A stretch of DNA of 64,000 nt, from positions 180,475 to 244,474 of the forward strand of contig CAVXAB010000031.1 in assembly GCA_963759545.1 (NCBI GenBank), written 5' to 3'. How positions within the stretch are numbered: the stretch's first letter is position 1; each line of letters begins with the position of its first letter. Origin of the DNA: Trebonia sp963759545. GTDB lineage: Bacteria; Actinomycetota; Actinomycetes; Streptosporangiales; Streptosporangiaceae. The notes beneath the pieces are model-generated. The model was not told the origin of the DNA. It saw only the letters and a list, made by a program, of their open reading frames with translations, and did no database searches. The position numbers and the translations under genes are program-made. Positions 32,877-42,067 of this stretch are shown here, in pieces.

Positions 32877-33906
32877 CTACTGCGGCGCCATCGGCGGGCA
32901 GTCGGCGGGGTCGGTGACGAGGCGGATCGGTGAGCCCGCGAGGTACGCCGCGACGTCCTGCGCCATGCGCTGCCAAGCGGATCGGAACAGCTGCTCGGTG
33001 ACGTAGCCAATGTGCGGCGTCACCACGACGTTGTCCAGCGACCGGAAGGGGTGATCCGCGGGGAGCGGCTCACGGTCGAAGACGTCGAGGCCCGCGCCGG
33101 CCAGGTGACCGGAGCTGAGCGCCTCGATGAGGGCCTTCTCCTCGACGAGCGGACCGCGGGAGATGTTCACCAAGATGGCACCCGCCTTCATCTTCGCCAG
33201 GTCGTCGGCGCGCAGCGTATTGCGGGACCGCTCGGAGAAGACGAGGAAGACCCCGAGCACGTCCGAGGACGCGAGCAGCTCGTCCTTCGTCACCTTCCGC
33301 ACGCCGAGGTCGGCGCAGCGCTCCTCGGTGAGGTTCTGACTCCACGCGACGACGTCCATGCCGAACGCCTTGGCGACCGGCACCATCGCGCCGCCGAGGT
33401 GGCCCGCGCCGAGCAGGCCGAGCGTCTTCCCGGCGAGCGGCACAGGGAACCCGGTCTGCCAGCCGCCGGCCCGGACCTCCCTGTCCTCGATGCCGACCCG
33501 CTTCGCGACCGCGAGGATGAGCGCCCACGCCATCTCCGACGGCGCGGGCAGGCCACGCCCCGCGCCGTAACCGGAAGGACGCGGCCGCCGCCGGCTGGCT
33601 GGTGTCGGCGGTGCCGCAGAGCAGGATTCCCCGCTCGATCCGCGCCTCGTGGTCGATGACGTTGCTCGTCCGGCCGTTGCAGACGATTAGCTTCAGCTTG
33701 GGCAGCCCCTCGAGCACGGCCCGCGGAAAGCGCGCCCGCTGCTGCGTGATGACGACGACCTCGTACTCGGCGAGCTCCGCAACGAGCCGCTCCGGCGGTA
33801 TCGCCTCGCGATAGACGGTGACCTCGGCGTCGTCGGGCAGCGCCGACCAGTCGCCGTACTCCAGGGCGACGCCGATGTAGTCATCGAGGATCGCGATCTT
33901 CGTCAC
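32877..33906 (-). CDS. D-2-hydroxyacid dehydrogenase (D-isomer specific), one frameshift
   Basis: From GTG 33906 (VTKIAILDDYIGVALEYGDW). The N-terminal part of the catalytic domain (PKLKLIVCNGRTSNVIDHEA, GILLCGTAD) is in one frame. At about 33563-33578 it slips, and the NAD domain continues in another (LAGKTLGLLGAGHLGGAMV with GxGxxG-like motif, LVNISRGPLVEEKALIEAL, AGLDVFDREPLP, VVVTPHIGYVTEQLF). The Arg of the catalytic triad lies in NISRGPLV, Glu in DVFDREPLP, His in TPHIGY. Full length fits the family. It reduces 2-oxo acids to D-2-hydroxy acids or the reverse. Confidence 0.78.
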
Positions 33907-34002
33907 GCGCCCACCACCTAACTCCGCCGCCACCGCGGCGCCTATCGCTTGTTCCGGCCACCCGGAGCCTCAGTATCCCGCGGGCCCGGCGACGAGGCTC
34001 AA

Positions 34003-34690
34003 TCAGGCCCGCTGACCCGGCGGTCCCTGCAGGTACCTGATGGCGGCGATGACCCGCCGGTTGTCGCTGTCCGACGGGGCCAGGCCGAGCTTGGCGAAGA
34101 TGCTCGCCACGTGCTTCTCGACCACGCCGGGGGAGATGAACAGCGACGAGGCGATGGCCGTGTTGGAACGCCCCTCCGCGATAAGCGCCAGGACCTCCCG
34201 TTCGCGCCCGGTGAGCGAGCCGAGCGATTCGGTGCGTTTGCTCGCGGCGAAAAGCTGCCGGACGACCTCGGGGTCGAGGACGGTGCCGCCGCGCGCCACG
34301 CTGGAAATTGCCTCGATGAAGTCGCTCACGTCGGCGACGCGGTCCTTGAGCAGGTAGCCGACGCCGCCGGGGGAGCTTGCCAGTAGCTCCGCCGCCGCCC
34401 GCGCCTCGATGTACTGAGAGAAGACGAGCGTGCCCACACCCTGGATGGTCGCGGCGGATCGTCATCGCGGCGCGCAGCCCCTCGTCGGTGTGCGTCGGCG
34501 GCATGCGCACGTCGATGACCGCCACGTCCGGCTGGTGACTGCAGCGACCGCCTGGATGCAGCTCGTCGGCGTCTGCGACCGCCGCCACCACGTCGTGCCC
34601 CCGGCGGGCCAGCGTCTGGGTGAGCCCGTCCCGCATGATCGCCGCGTCCTCGGCGATGACGATCCGCAGCCCACGATCCGGCGTGCTCAT
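34003..34690 (-). CDS. LuxR/NarL-type response regulator, frameshifted
   Basis: Receiver domain from ATG 34690: IVIAEDAAIMRDGLTQTLAR (acidic pocket), phospho-acceptor Asp in VAVIDVRMPPTHTDEG. The stretch ELHPGGRCSHQPD looks like two compensating slips, because the alternative frame gives IQAVAA, closer to the family. At about 34432-34445 there is a further slip before TLVFSQYIEARAAAELL. The output domain is intact: SLTGREREVLALIAEGRSNT and VVEKHVASIFAKLGLAPSD. It overlaps the kinase stop by one base (TCAT), so the pair is cotranscribed. Confidence 0.75.
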
Positions 34691-35956
34691 CAGGCGCTCA
34701 CCGGAAGCTCGACCGTCACGGTCGTCGGACCGCCCGGCGGGCTCTGCAGGCTCAGCCGCCCGTCGACCGTCTGCACCCGGTCGGCCAGCCCGGTAAGCCC
34801 GCCGCCCGGCTTCAGCCGGGCGCCCCCGGCCCCGTCATCGGTCACGCTCATCACCAGTCTCCCGTCGACTTCACGCACGCTGATGTCAGCTCGCCCCGCG
34901 CCGGCGTGCTTGGCCACGTTGGCGAGCAGTTCCGCCGCGCAGTAGTACGCGATCGCCTCGATGGCCGGGGACGGCCGCCGCGCGATGTCCACCGTCGCCG
35001 TGGCCGGGCACCGCGCTCGCCTCCGCGAGCACCGCCAGGGCGGCGGGCAGGCCACGGTCGAGCACGGCCGGGTGGATCCCCCTGGCCAGGTCCCGCAGCT
35101 CGGCCAGGGTCTCCTTGGCGCCGCGGTGCGCGGCGCTGGCCAGTTCGATCGTGCCCGCGGGGTCCGCGGCCTGCTCGAGGTTCTCCTTGATCTCGCCGAG
35201 CGTCATCGCGAGCGCCGCGAGCCGCACCTGGGCCCCGTCATGCAGGTTCCGCTCGATACCGCGCAGCCTGGCCTCGGCCTCGTCCACCACGCGGGCCCGC
35301 CGCTCGGTGAGCTCGCGTTCGCGCTCGGCGGCCGCCGCGATCCGCGCCTGCGCGTCACGTTCGACTTCGAGCCTGGCCGCTCGTTCCTCGAGCGCGGCGT
35401 ACTGGGTCCGCCGGTAGCGGTAGGCGACGGAATCGCCGAGCACCCACGCGGTCAGCGTCAGGCCGCCGACTCCGGCGGCGGCGAGCAGCACCGATGGTCG
35501 CGCGTAGGGCTGCTGCGCCGGGCCCCAGCGGATGACCGCGACCACCCCGCCGGCCAGGCAGATCACCAGCCCGGTGATGGACTCACGCCGCGGCCGGTGC
35601 GCGGCCAGGTTGTAGAGCAGCACCAGGATCGCCAGGTCCACGTTGGACGGCTGGAATGCCCAGACCGGGCCGGGGCCGCCGCGCTGGATGCCGAAGGCGA
35701 TCTGCGTGGCGCCGATCACGGCCGCGACGCGAACGCCGCCACCGGATACCGGCGGCGCGGTATCACGGTGGCGGCGAGCACGACGTCGATGACGATGTAG
35801 CCGACCTGGTTACTGGCACCCCGCCGGTGCCGTCGCTGAACTGCGCCGCGGACTGAACACCAGCAGCACCGCCGCGAGCAGCCAGTCGGCCAATCGCGGG
35901 TGGCGGCGCAGCCAGGCGTTCGCCTCTTCAACACGTACACAGCGTAAGTCCGCCAC
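34690..35956 (-). pseudogene. NarL-type sensor histidine kinase with at least three frameshifts
   Basis: Pieces in order: first membrane span (RHPRLADWLLAAVLLVFS), a second (GYIVIDVVLAATVIP) in another frame, then a long intact part with further spans (LAILVLLYNLAA, ITGLVICLAGGVVAVI). Next are a coiled-coil-like linker (ERAARLEVERDAQARIAAAA) and the HisKA_3 box with phospho-His in IERNLHDGAQVRLAALAM. After a slip at about 35003-35012 the ATPase domain follows (IAYYCAAELLANVAKHAGAG with the N-box, VTDDGAGGA, GGGLTGLADRV). All parts of a normal kinase are there, so the lesions are recent or are read errors. Partner of the response regulator downstream. Confidence 0.72.
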
Positions 35957-36403
35957 GTGTCCTGAGCCCGCTATCACCAGGACCTGCCAGGCGAACGACC
36001 CCGCGCCGCATGGCTGCGCCTGTACTTCGTCCCCGGTGAGGGTCACGGTGAAGCCGCCGGTGATCCCCCGGTACGCGCCGGTGCCAGAACCGGCCACGAC
36101 CGGGAGGTCAGTGGTGAGGCGGAACACGTCCGAGCAGGTGCCCTGGTAGATGGGCTCATGCTTGGTGATCTGCACGAATTTCTTGTCGAACGCCGCGATG
36201 CTGAGCTTGAACGAGCCGTGGGTCAGCTTCAGCTCCATGTCGTTGCTATGAGACGGGTCGACCTGGCCGTCCGGGTAGACGGTGACGGCCGGCCCGTAGT
36301 CACCGATGGCCCCGGTGACGACCGCCCTGAAGCCGGGGCCGTCGCTGTTGATGCTGTACAGCATGATGTTCGCCGTCCCGTGCACGGACGCGGCGGCCGC
36401 CAC
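35951..36403 (-). CDS. barrel protein of the allene-oxide-cyclase-like type, ends uncertain
   Basis: From GTG 36403 (VAAAASVHGTANIMLYSINS), with no proper signal peptide visible; the frame is open further upstream through Thr/Ala-rich sequence. The body has the pattern of an eight-stranded lipocalin-like barrel: VVTGAIGDYGPAVTVYPDGQ, MELKLTHGSFKLSIAAFDKK, a single Cys pair, and the motif GSGTGAYRGITGGFTVTLTG, which is typical of allene-oxide-cyclase barrel relatives. It ends with WQVLVIAGSGHV, after which the same frame runs into the kinase without a stop, so a stop has probably been lost by a slip. Function unknown. Confidence 0.5.
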
Positions 36404-36455
36404 CGCGGTTGTTGTCGCGGCAGGCGCCGTGCTGGTTTCCGTCGCGGCCTGCGGG

Positions 36456-37309
36456 CTAAGCGTCGCGCCTGCTGAACAGCAGGGCGCCGATGATGAGCAG
36501 GACGACCGCGTAGCCGCCGAACACCGCGAACTCGCCCCAGGCGGAGAACAGGTGCGGGTCGCGGCATCCGCGCTGTTGGTCCCGGTGAACGTGCTCACCG
36601 AGACACCGCCCGGCAGCCAGCGCACCATGGTCCGCGTACCAGGAGCTCGGCAGCGCCCTGGCGAGCTGGGGCAGCAGGAAGAGCGGCCGAAGGCCGCGGT
36701 GATCGCGCCCGCCGTGCTGCGCACGATCGCGCCGAGCGCGAAGGCGAGCAGGCCGGACAGCGCGACGTAAGGCGCGCTGGCGAGCACGGCGCGCAGCACG
36801 CCCGGCTGGGACAGCGTCGCGGTCGCGTGCGTGCTGCGCAGCAGGTGACTGGCCGATGAAGAACGACGGCGAAGCTCGTGACGAGCGCGATGACCAGCGT
36901 CACCGCCGTCAGCACGGCGGCCTTCGCGCCGTAACAGCACGCCGCGCCTCGGCATCACCGCAAGCGACGTGCGCATCATGCCCGTCGAGTACTCCGACGT
37001 CATCACGAGGGCGCCGAGTACCACGATGACGAGCTGGCCGAGCAGGGCCAGCCCGACCACGCTCGCCTGAGTCGGCGTCGAACGAGGCCTTGTCCTGCGG
37101 CGCCGTCTGGGCCCAGTGCGCGGCCTCGCCCGCGCAGTCCGCGATGGCCCACCCGACGCCGGCCAGCACCAGCAGGATCAGGGTCCAGTAGGTGGACCGC
37201 ACCGAGCGGATCTTGGTGAGCTCCGAGCGGAGCGTGCCGACGATGCCGCCCCTGACGCTCAGGACGGGTGCGCCTGCTGCCGGGAAACCCCGGCGGTAAC
37301 CGTTGCCAT
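36456..37309 (-). pseudogene. ABC-2-type permease with five or more frameshifts
   Basis: ATG 37309 follows AGGAGACATTGTC on its strand. Fragments in consecutive, changing frames: TLRSELTKIRSVRSTYWTLI and LLVLAGVGWAIADCAG; VGLALLGQLVIVVLGALVMT then SEYSTGMMRTSLAVMPRRG; VLTAVTLVIALVTSFAVVL; RAVLASAPYVALSGLLAFAL with GAIVRSTAGAITAAFG; and the final span EFAVFGGYAVVLLIIGALLF before the stop at 36456. The order matches a six-span permease that works with the adjacent ATPase. No single frame encodes it. Confidence 0.7.
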
Positions 37310-37320
37310 GACAATGTCTC

Positions 37321-38250
37321 CTAACAACCGATGACTGGTCGGGCAGGGCAGCGTGGTACTCCACGCTGTCCGCGGTGAGTTCCATGAACGCCTGCTCAAG
37401 CGACACCTTGGCCGCCGCCAGGTGGTGCAGGGGAACGCCGGCGGCGAAGGCGACGCCACCGACCTCGGCCTCTGACAGCCCGTGCACCCGCAGCCGGCCT
37501 GGCTCCGCCTCCCTGGTGACCGAGCCGCCCGGCCGCGGTGACCGCCCGCGCGAGCACCTCGGGCACCGGAGTCTCCACGAGCACCGTGTTGCCGGACCCG
37601 CGGGCGATGAACTCCGCTATCGGGCAGTCCGCGACGAGCCTGCCCTTGCCGACCACGATCAGGTGGTCGGCGGTGTTCTCCATCTCCGACATCAGGTGAC
37701 TCGACACGAACACCACGCGCCCTTCGGCGGCCAGCGACCGCATCAGCGTGCGGATCCACAAGATGCCCTCGGGATCGAGCCCGTTCACCGGCTCGTCGAA
37801 CATCAGCACCTGCGGATCGCCGAGCAGCGCCGCGGCGACGCCGAGCCGCTGGCTCATGCCAAGCGAGAACCCCTTGGACCGCTTGCCTGCCACGTCGGAC
37901 AACCCGACGATGCCGAGCACCTCGTCCACCCGGCGCGCCCCGATGCCGTTGGTCTGCGCCAGGCACAGCAGGTGACTGCGCGCGCTCCGGCCGCCGTGCG
38001 CCGCCCGCGCGTCGAGCAGCGCGCCGACCTCGTGCATCGGGCTTGCCGCCCGGCGGTGCGTCCGGCCGTCGACCGTGACCGTCCCGGCCGTCGGCCGGTC
38101 GAGGCCGAGGATCAGCCGCATCGTCGTGCTCTTCCCGGCCCCGTTGGGGCCGAGGAACCCGGTCACCACACCGGGTCGTACCGTGAAGTTAAGGTCGTCG
38201 ACCGCAAGCCTTGACCCGTACCTCTTGGTCAGTCCGCGAGACTCAATCAT
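37321..38250 (-). CDS. ABC transporter ATP-binding protein (drug/bacitracin-type), frameshifted 3' part
   Basis: ATG 38250. Walker A GFLGPNGAGKSTTMRLI, Q-loop region EVGALLDARAAHGGRSA, signature FSLGMSQRLGVAAALL (LGMSQ form usual in this subfamily), Walker B VLMFDEPVNGLDPEG, H-loop VFVSSHLMSEMENTADHLI. After about 37530 the frame slips; the correct ending (GVPLHHLAAAKVSLEQAFME, LTADSVEYH) is in another frame. The only nearby stop leading to the permease ribosome site is TAG at 37321-37323, in a third frame. With the damaged permease it would form an efflux or resistance transporter, possibly controlled by the two-component pair. Confidence 0.8.
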
Positions 38251-38411
38251 CGGCCATCCTCCCTGTTCAGCGCGATCCCTCTCGCTAAATCACGCTACGG
38301 AGAGCGACCGCGGAGCAGCAGCCGGCTGTCACCCAACTTCGGCTGGGGGATACCCTCCAGGCGATGAGTTCCGGCAGGAAACCGGGGCCGCTACGACCAT
38401 TGGGGGCGACG

Positions 38412-38753
38412 ATGCAGAAGCTATCCCTCGACGCGCTGGCGCGTGAACTCCTCGGCCGGGCCGTCGAGGGGGAGAAACCCGGCGACAGCCGCGTGTCGCG
38501 AACCGTCGTCGGCGGCCACGAGAAGATACTCAGGCAGACCGTCATCGCCCTCGCCAAGGACGCCGCGCTCGCCGAGCACGGCAGCTCGGGCGAGGCCACC
38601 CTCATCGTGCTCCGCGGCCGGGTCACCCTCACCGCGGGCACCGAGTCATGGGAGGGCCGCGAAGGTGACCTGCTCATCCTCCCTGACGCCCCGCACAGCC
38701 TGACCGCCCTGGCGGACTCCGCCGTCCTGCTGACCGTCGCGAAGCGCTCCTAA
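38412..38753 (+). CDS. cupin-domain protein
   Basis: ATG 38412 (MQKLSLDALARELLGRA) follows GGGGGCGACG; an in-frame ATG at 38364 is possible but adds a Pro-rich stretch. One small barrel: LRQTVIALAKDAALAEHGSS, TLIVLRGRVTLTAGTESWEG, GDLLILPDAPHSLTALADSA. The metal positions of classical cupins are only partly there (one His in AEHGSS, one in APHSL), so it may bind ligand rather than act as an enzyme. Such proteins in actinobacteria are often LuxR- or redox-related accessory genes. Confidence 0.75.
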   Translation: MQKLSLDALARELLGRAVEGEKPGDSRVSRTVVGGHEKILRQTVIALAKDAALAEHGSSGEATLIVLRGRVTLTAGTESWEGREGDLLILPDAPHSLTALADSAVLLTVAKRS

Positions 38754-39068
38754 CGCCAGCGCCGCGGCCGCGAATAGCGGTCGGCTCGGGCAGTCAGCCG
38801 CCTCCGTTCGGGAAAATCAAAGACGTTATCCAGAACGAGGGCGCGGTTCTCCCCCCGCCACCCGCCTGCTTGCCCCGGCCGTAACGGCGGACAATTCCGG
38901 CATATCACCGCACCGCACCCGCGACTACGTGATAGTGGATCGTTGAACGGGCTATAGCGCGCACAACGATCCACTATCTTCGAAATCCTGTGTCCGGGTC
39001 GGTCGGCGGTCAGCTGGAACGCCGTCCCGTGCCACGGCGCCGCGATTTGCGCCGGGCGCTGCGGTCGC
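38754..39068. other. 315-base convergent intergenic region
   Basis: Contains the family A hairpin (38931-38978) and nothing else that I can identify. It separates the cupin gene from the convergent amidohydrolase gene, where a bidirectional terminator is expected. Confidence 0.55.
38931..38978. repeat. dispersed hairpin element, family A copy 2
   Basis: GATAGTGGATCGTTG (38931-38945) and CAACGATCCACTATC (38964-38978) are perfect 15-bp arms. The 18-base loop contains CTATAGCG, similar to copy 1. It is followed by TTCG. Confidence 0.85.
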
Positions 39069-40148
39069 TCAGGAGGCGGCGGGGACGGGGATGTCGAAGA
39101 ACGCGGCGGCGTTCTTCGTCAGGACGGCCGCCCTGTTCTCCTCGCCGATAACGTCGAGCAGGTTCTCAAGCGCGTCGTTGCCGTGATCGTGCGGGTAGTC
39201 GCTCGAGTAAAGGAGCATGTGCCCGGCGTCGAGCATGTCGGCTAGCTGCGCGAGCTCACTCGCGGCGGTGCGCCCGGGGATCAGCGTCGGGCTTGTCGTC
39301 GCCCGCAGGTGCTTGCGCACGTAGACGGACGGCTTGTCGCGCACCCACGGTGTCTCGCGCCACAGCGCCTTCCAGTCCTTGTCGAAGCGCCATAGCAGCG
39401 AAGGGAGCCAGGCGAAGCCGAGCTCGGCCAGGCAGACGCGCAGGTCCGGGTAGCGGTCGAAGACGCCCTCCGCGACCAGGCTGAGTACCTGATTCGGCGC
39501 GACGATCTGGGAGTTGTAGAGGTAGTCCTCGTAGTAGGTCGCCGCCGTTCCCGTCGACGTCGGCGCCATTCCCCAGCCGCCCCACGCGTGCAGGGTGATC
39601 GGCAGCCGGTTCCTGCTTGCCGCCTCGTGGATCGCGCGGTAGCGCACGTTCCCCCAGGGCGTCTCGCTCCTGACCGGCAGCAGCACCTGCGCGAACCGGC
39701 GGTCGCCGCCGAGCCGGTCGATCTCCTCGGCGGCGGCCTCCGGATGAAAGACCGGCACGACGATGCTGCCGCGCAGGCGCGGGTCGCGGTCGAGGAACTC
39801 ATCCCGCATCCAGTTGTTGACGGCCGTCGTCATGGCCGCCTCGAAGTACGGGTTCCTGCTGCCCTGGAAGGTCGCGACGCAGGTGAGGATCACGGCGAGC
39901 GGTTCGTAGGTGTCGAGCAGCTGGGCGCGCAGCTCTTCGTAGGTATGCGGCGGGAAGCTGCCGGCCGCCCGCGCCTCGGGGCGCGCGGACATCGGCTCGC
40001 TCTCCGGGTAGAGCCGGTGGCGTACCCCGAGGTGCCCGCTGCGGATGAACTCGTGCCAGTACGGGTCGATGTAGCCGAGCAGCGCGTCCATGGACGGCGG
40101 CTCGACGTGGACGTCGCAGTCGATCGCACCGGTCTTGATCGGGCTCAT
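39069..40148 (-). CDS. amidohydrolase-2-family (ACMSD/resorcylate-decarboxylase-like) enzyme
   Basis: ATG 40148 (MSPIKTGAIDCDVHVEP) follows CTGGAGCCAGC; the longer open frame upstream looks noncoding. TIM-barrel metal site: Asp-Val-His in IDCDVHVEPP, His in LPITLHAWGGWG, Asp in LLYSSDYPHDHG. The other typical feature is the strand VFDRYPDLRVCLAELGFAWL. 359 residues. These enzymes hydrolyse or decarboxylate ring or cyclic substrates. It is divergent from the Rieske gene and similar in architecture to the amidohydrolase at 40940. Confidence 0.82.
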   Translation of the reverse strand: MSPIKTGAIDCDVHVEPPSMDALLGYIDPYWHEFIRSGHLGVRHRLYPESEPMSARPEARAAGSFPPHTYEELRAQLLDTYEPLAVILTCVATFQGSRNPYFEAAMTTAVNNWMRDEFLDRDPRLRGSIVVPVFHPEAAAEEIDRLGGDRRFAQVLLPVRSETPWGNVRYRAIHEAASRNRLPITLHAWGGWGMAPTSTGTAATYYEDYLYNSQIVAPNQVLSLVAEGVFDRYPDLRVCLAELGFAWLPSLLWRFDKDWKALWRETPWVRDKPSVYVRKHLRATTSPTLIPGRTAASELAQLADMLDAGHMLLYSSDYPHDHGNDALENLLDVIGEENRAAVLTKNAAAFFDIPVPAAS

Positions 40149-40454
40149 GCTGGCTCCAGGGACGGTCGGCCGCGGCGCCACGGCCGCCACGGTTAGGTGC
40201 GCGTTACGTGCGGACGAGGCAATGGTAGGGCGGGCCGGCCGCCGTGGGGGAGTGCCAGGAAGGCCGCGCGCCGGTGATCGACGGCGATTTATGTTCGCAG
40301 CACATCGCGGGGCGGCTTGGGTCGTCTCGACCGACAGGGCGCGCGGGCCCGTGCTTCACTTTCGTTGGCCCGTGCGCTTATATAGCATTGTCTGACAATA
40401 GCGGACAGCCGTCCGGCTGGCCCGGCACGACCGGGCCACGTGAGCGGGGAGCGC
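40149..40454. other. 306-base divergent control region
   Basis: Between the amidohydrolase gene and the Rieske gene. It holds the 13-bp palindrome at 40387-40399 and a TATATAGCAT stretch just before it that could be part of a promoter. No gene seen. Confidence 0.5.
40387..40399. promoter_or_regulatory. ATTGTC-T-GACAAT operator candidate
   Basis: Perfect 6-bp arms around one base, 56 bases before the Rieske start. The size and odd centre are typical of GntR-type operators. No GntR gene occurs in the window, so the regulator would act from elsewhere. Confidence 0.5.
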
Positions 40455-40943
40455 ATGAAGGTCGTCGTTGGCAAGGTCTCAGACTTCGAGAACGGCGACC
40501 GGAAGATCATCGACGTGAACGGCAAGTCCATCGGGGTCTTCCGCGTTGACGACCAGTTCTACGCGCTCCGCAACCGGTGCCCCCACCAGTTTGGCCCGCT
40601 GTGCGCCGGCACGCTCGCGCCGCGGGCGGTCTCAAGCGGCCCAGGCGACGTGCGGCTGGACCCGGGGCCGCCGCTGATCGCCTGCCCCTGGCACGGCTGG
40701 GAGTACGACCTCGCCACCGGGCAGTCGTTCATGGGACCGGGGCGCGGCAACACCCCGGCCCTGTCCTACGACGTGAACGTCCTGCCTGGCAGCGAGATCG
40801 TCGCGGACGACGGGAGCCAGGCGCGGCCCGGCGGGCGCATCCCAGGCCCGTACGTCGCCGAGACGGTGCCGGTGTCGGTAGAGCAGGACTACGTGGTCGT
40901 CGAGGACTCGCCGGCCCGCCGAGGGAATGAGGCGCTGGCATGA
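40455..40943 (+). CDS. Rieske [2Fe-2S] ferredoxin-like protein
   Basis: ATG 40455 follows GCGGGGAGCGC, a better site than that of GTG 40440. Rieske ligands are Cys-x-His in NRCPHQFGPLCAG and Cys-x-x-His in IACPWHGWEYDLATG, about 40 residues apart, with a loop of some 25 residues that is longer than in ferredoxins. The protein has 162 residues with no oxygenase catalytic domain, so it is either an electron carrier or a Rieske subunit for enzymes elsewhere. The stop overlaps the next start (ATGA), coupling it to the second amidohydrolase. Confidence 0.85.
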   Translation: MKVVVGKVSDFENGDRKIIDVNGKSIGVFRVDDQFYALRNRCPHQFGPLCAGTLAPRAVSSGPGDVRLDPGPPLIACPWHGWEYDLATGQSFMGPGRGNTPALSYDVNVLPGSEIVADDGSQARPGGRIPGPYVAETVPVSVEQDYVVVEDSPARRGNEALA

Positions 40944-42067
40944 CGGTGACCGCTTCGGAGGAGACGGCCGCTCGCGAGCGGGCGGATGCCGGCCGCCGGG
41001 CGCGGACGCTGCTGGTCGACGTCGACGTGCACCCGCTGTTCCTGCCGCGCGACATCCTCCCGCGCCTTCCCGAGCAATGGCGGACGCGGTACGCGAACGA
41101 GAACTCGGGCGGCGGCGGTGCCCGCGTCGTCCGCGACTACCCGCGCTGGCGCAACGGCGGCTTTCGCGTCGACGCCGCGGTGCCTGGCGGCGGCCCCGCG
41201 GGCAGCGACCTCGACCTGATGCGCGCCCAGTTGCTCGCGGAGTACGACACCGACATCGCGATCCTGATCCCGCTCACGTTCGGGTTCGGCGGCCCGGCCG
41301 CCTACAAGGCCGCGCTGTGCCGCGCGATCAACGACTGGCTCGCCGAGGAGTGGCTCGACCGCGACCCGCGCCTGCGCGGGACCATCAACGTCCCCTTCGA
41401 CTCGCCCGACCTCGCGGTCGCGGAGATCGAGCGGTTCGCCGACGACCCGCGCTTCGTCCAGGTGATGGTGCGCGGCGACACGGAAAGCGAGTGGGGTGAC
41501 AGGAAGTACTGGCCGATCTACCGGGCGTGCGAGGCGGCGGACTTCGTCGCGATGTGCCACGTGGGCGGCGAGCCAGGCAACCGCTACCGGGGCAGCGGCG
41601 CTCCCTCGTACTACCTGGAGCAGCACGTCTGGCTGCACATGCCGGTCGAGCGGCTCGCGATGAGCCTGATCTGCGAGGGCGTATTCGACGAGTTCCCGCG
41701 CCTGCAGGTCGCGCTCGTCGAGGCGTGCCTGACGTGGTCGGGTCCGTTGCAGTGGGCGATGGATGCCGCCTACGAGGTCGCGGGCAACGACGCGCCGCGC
41801 CTGCGCAAGCTCCCCTCTGAGTACTTCCGCGAGCACTTCTGGCTGAGCACTCAGCCGATCGAGGAGCCGGACAACCCGCGGCACCTCGCCCAGTCGATCG
41901 AGTTCGCGCGGATGACGGACCGGGTCATGTTCTCCTCGGACTACCCGCACTGGGACTTCGACTCGCCGGCCAAGGCGCTGCCGGCCGCGATGCCCGCGGA
42001 GATGCGCAGGAAGATCATGGGCGAGAACGCCGCCCGCCTGTACGCCAGTCGGCTCGCTCGCGACTAG
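40940..42067 (+). CDS. amidohydrolase-2-family enzyme (second copy)
   Basis: 375 residues. Metal site: LLVDVDVHPLFLPRDIL (Asp-Val-His), FVAMCHVGGEPGNRYRG (His), VMFSSDYPHWDFDSP (Asp). VFDEFPRLQVALVEACLTW corresponds to the strand seen in the 39069 gene, and NDWLAEEWLDRDPRLRGTI to its NNWMRDEFLDRDPRLRG. The two are therefore diverged paralogues around one promoter region. Translationally coupled to the Rieske gene. Reaction not predictable: hydrolysis or nonoxidative decarboxylation of a carboxylated ring compound are both possible. Confidence 0.83.
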   Translation: MTVTASEETAARERADAGRRARTLLVDVDVHPLFLPRDILPRLPEQWRTRYANENSGGGGARVVRDYPRWRNGGFRVDAAVPGGGPAGSDLDLMRAQLLAEYDTDIAILIPLTFGFGGPAAYKAALCRAINDWLAEEWLDRDPRLRGTINVPFDSPDLAVAEIERFADDPRFVQVMVRGDTESEWGDRKYWPIYRACEAADFVAMCHVGGEPGNRYRGSGAPSYYLEQHVWLHMPVERLAMSLICEGVFDEFPRLQVALVEACLTWSGPLQWAMDAAYEVAGNDAPRLRKLPSEYFREHFWLSTQPIEEPDNPRHLAQSIEFARMTDRVMFSSDYPHWDFDSPAKALPAAMPAEMRRKIMGENAARLYASRLARD

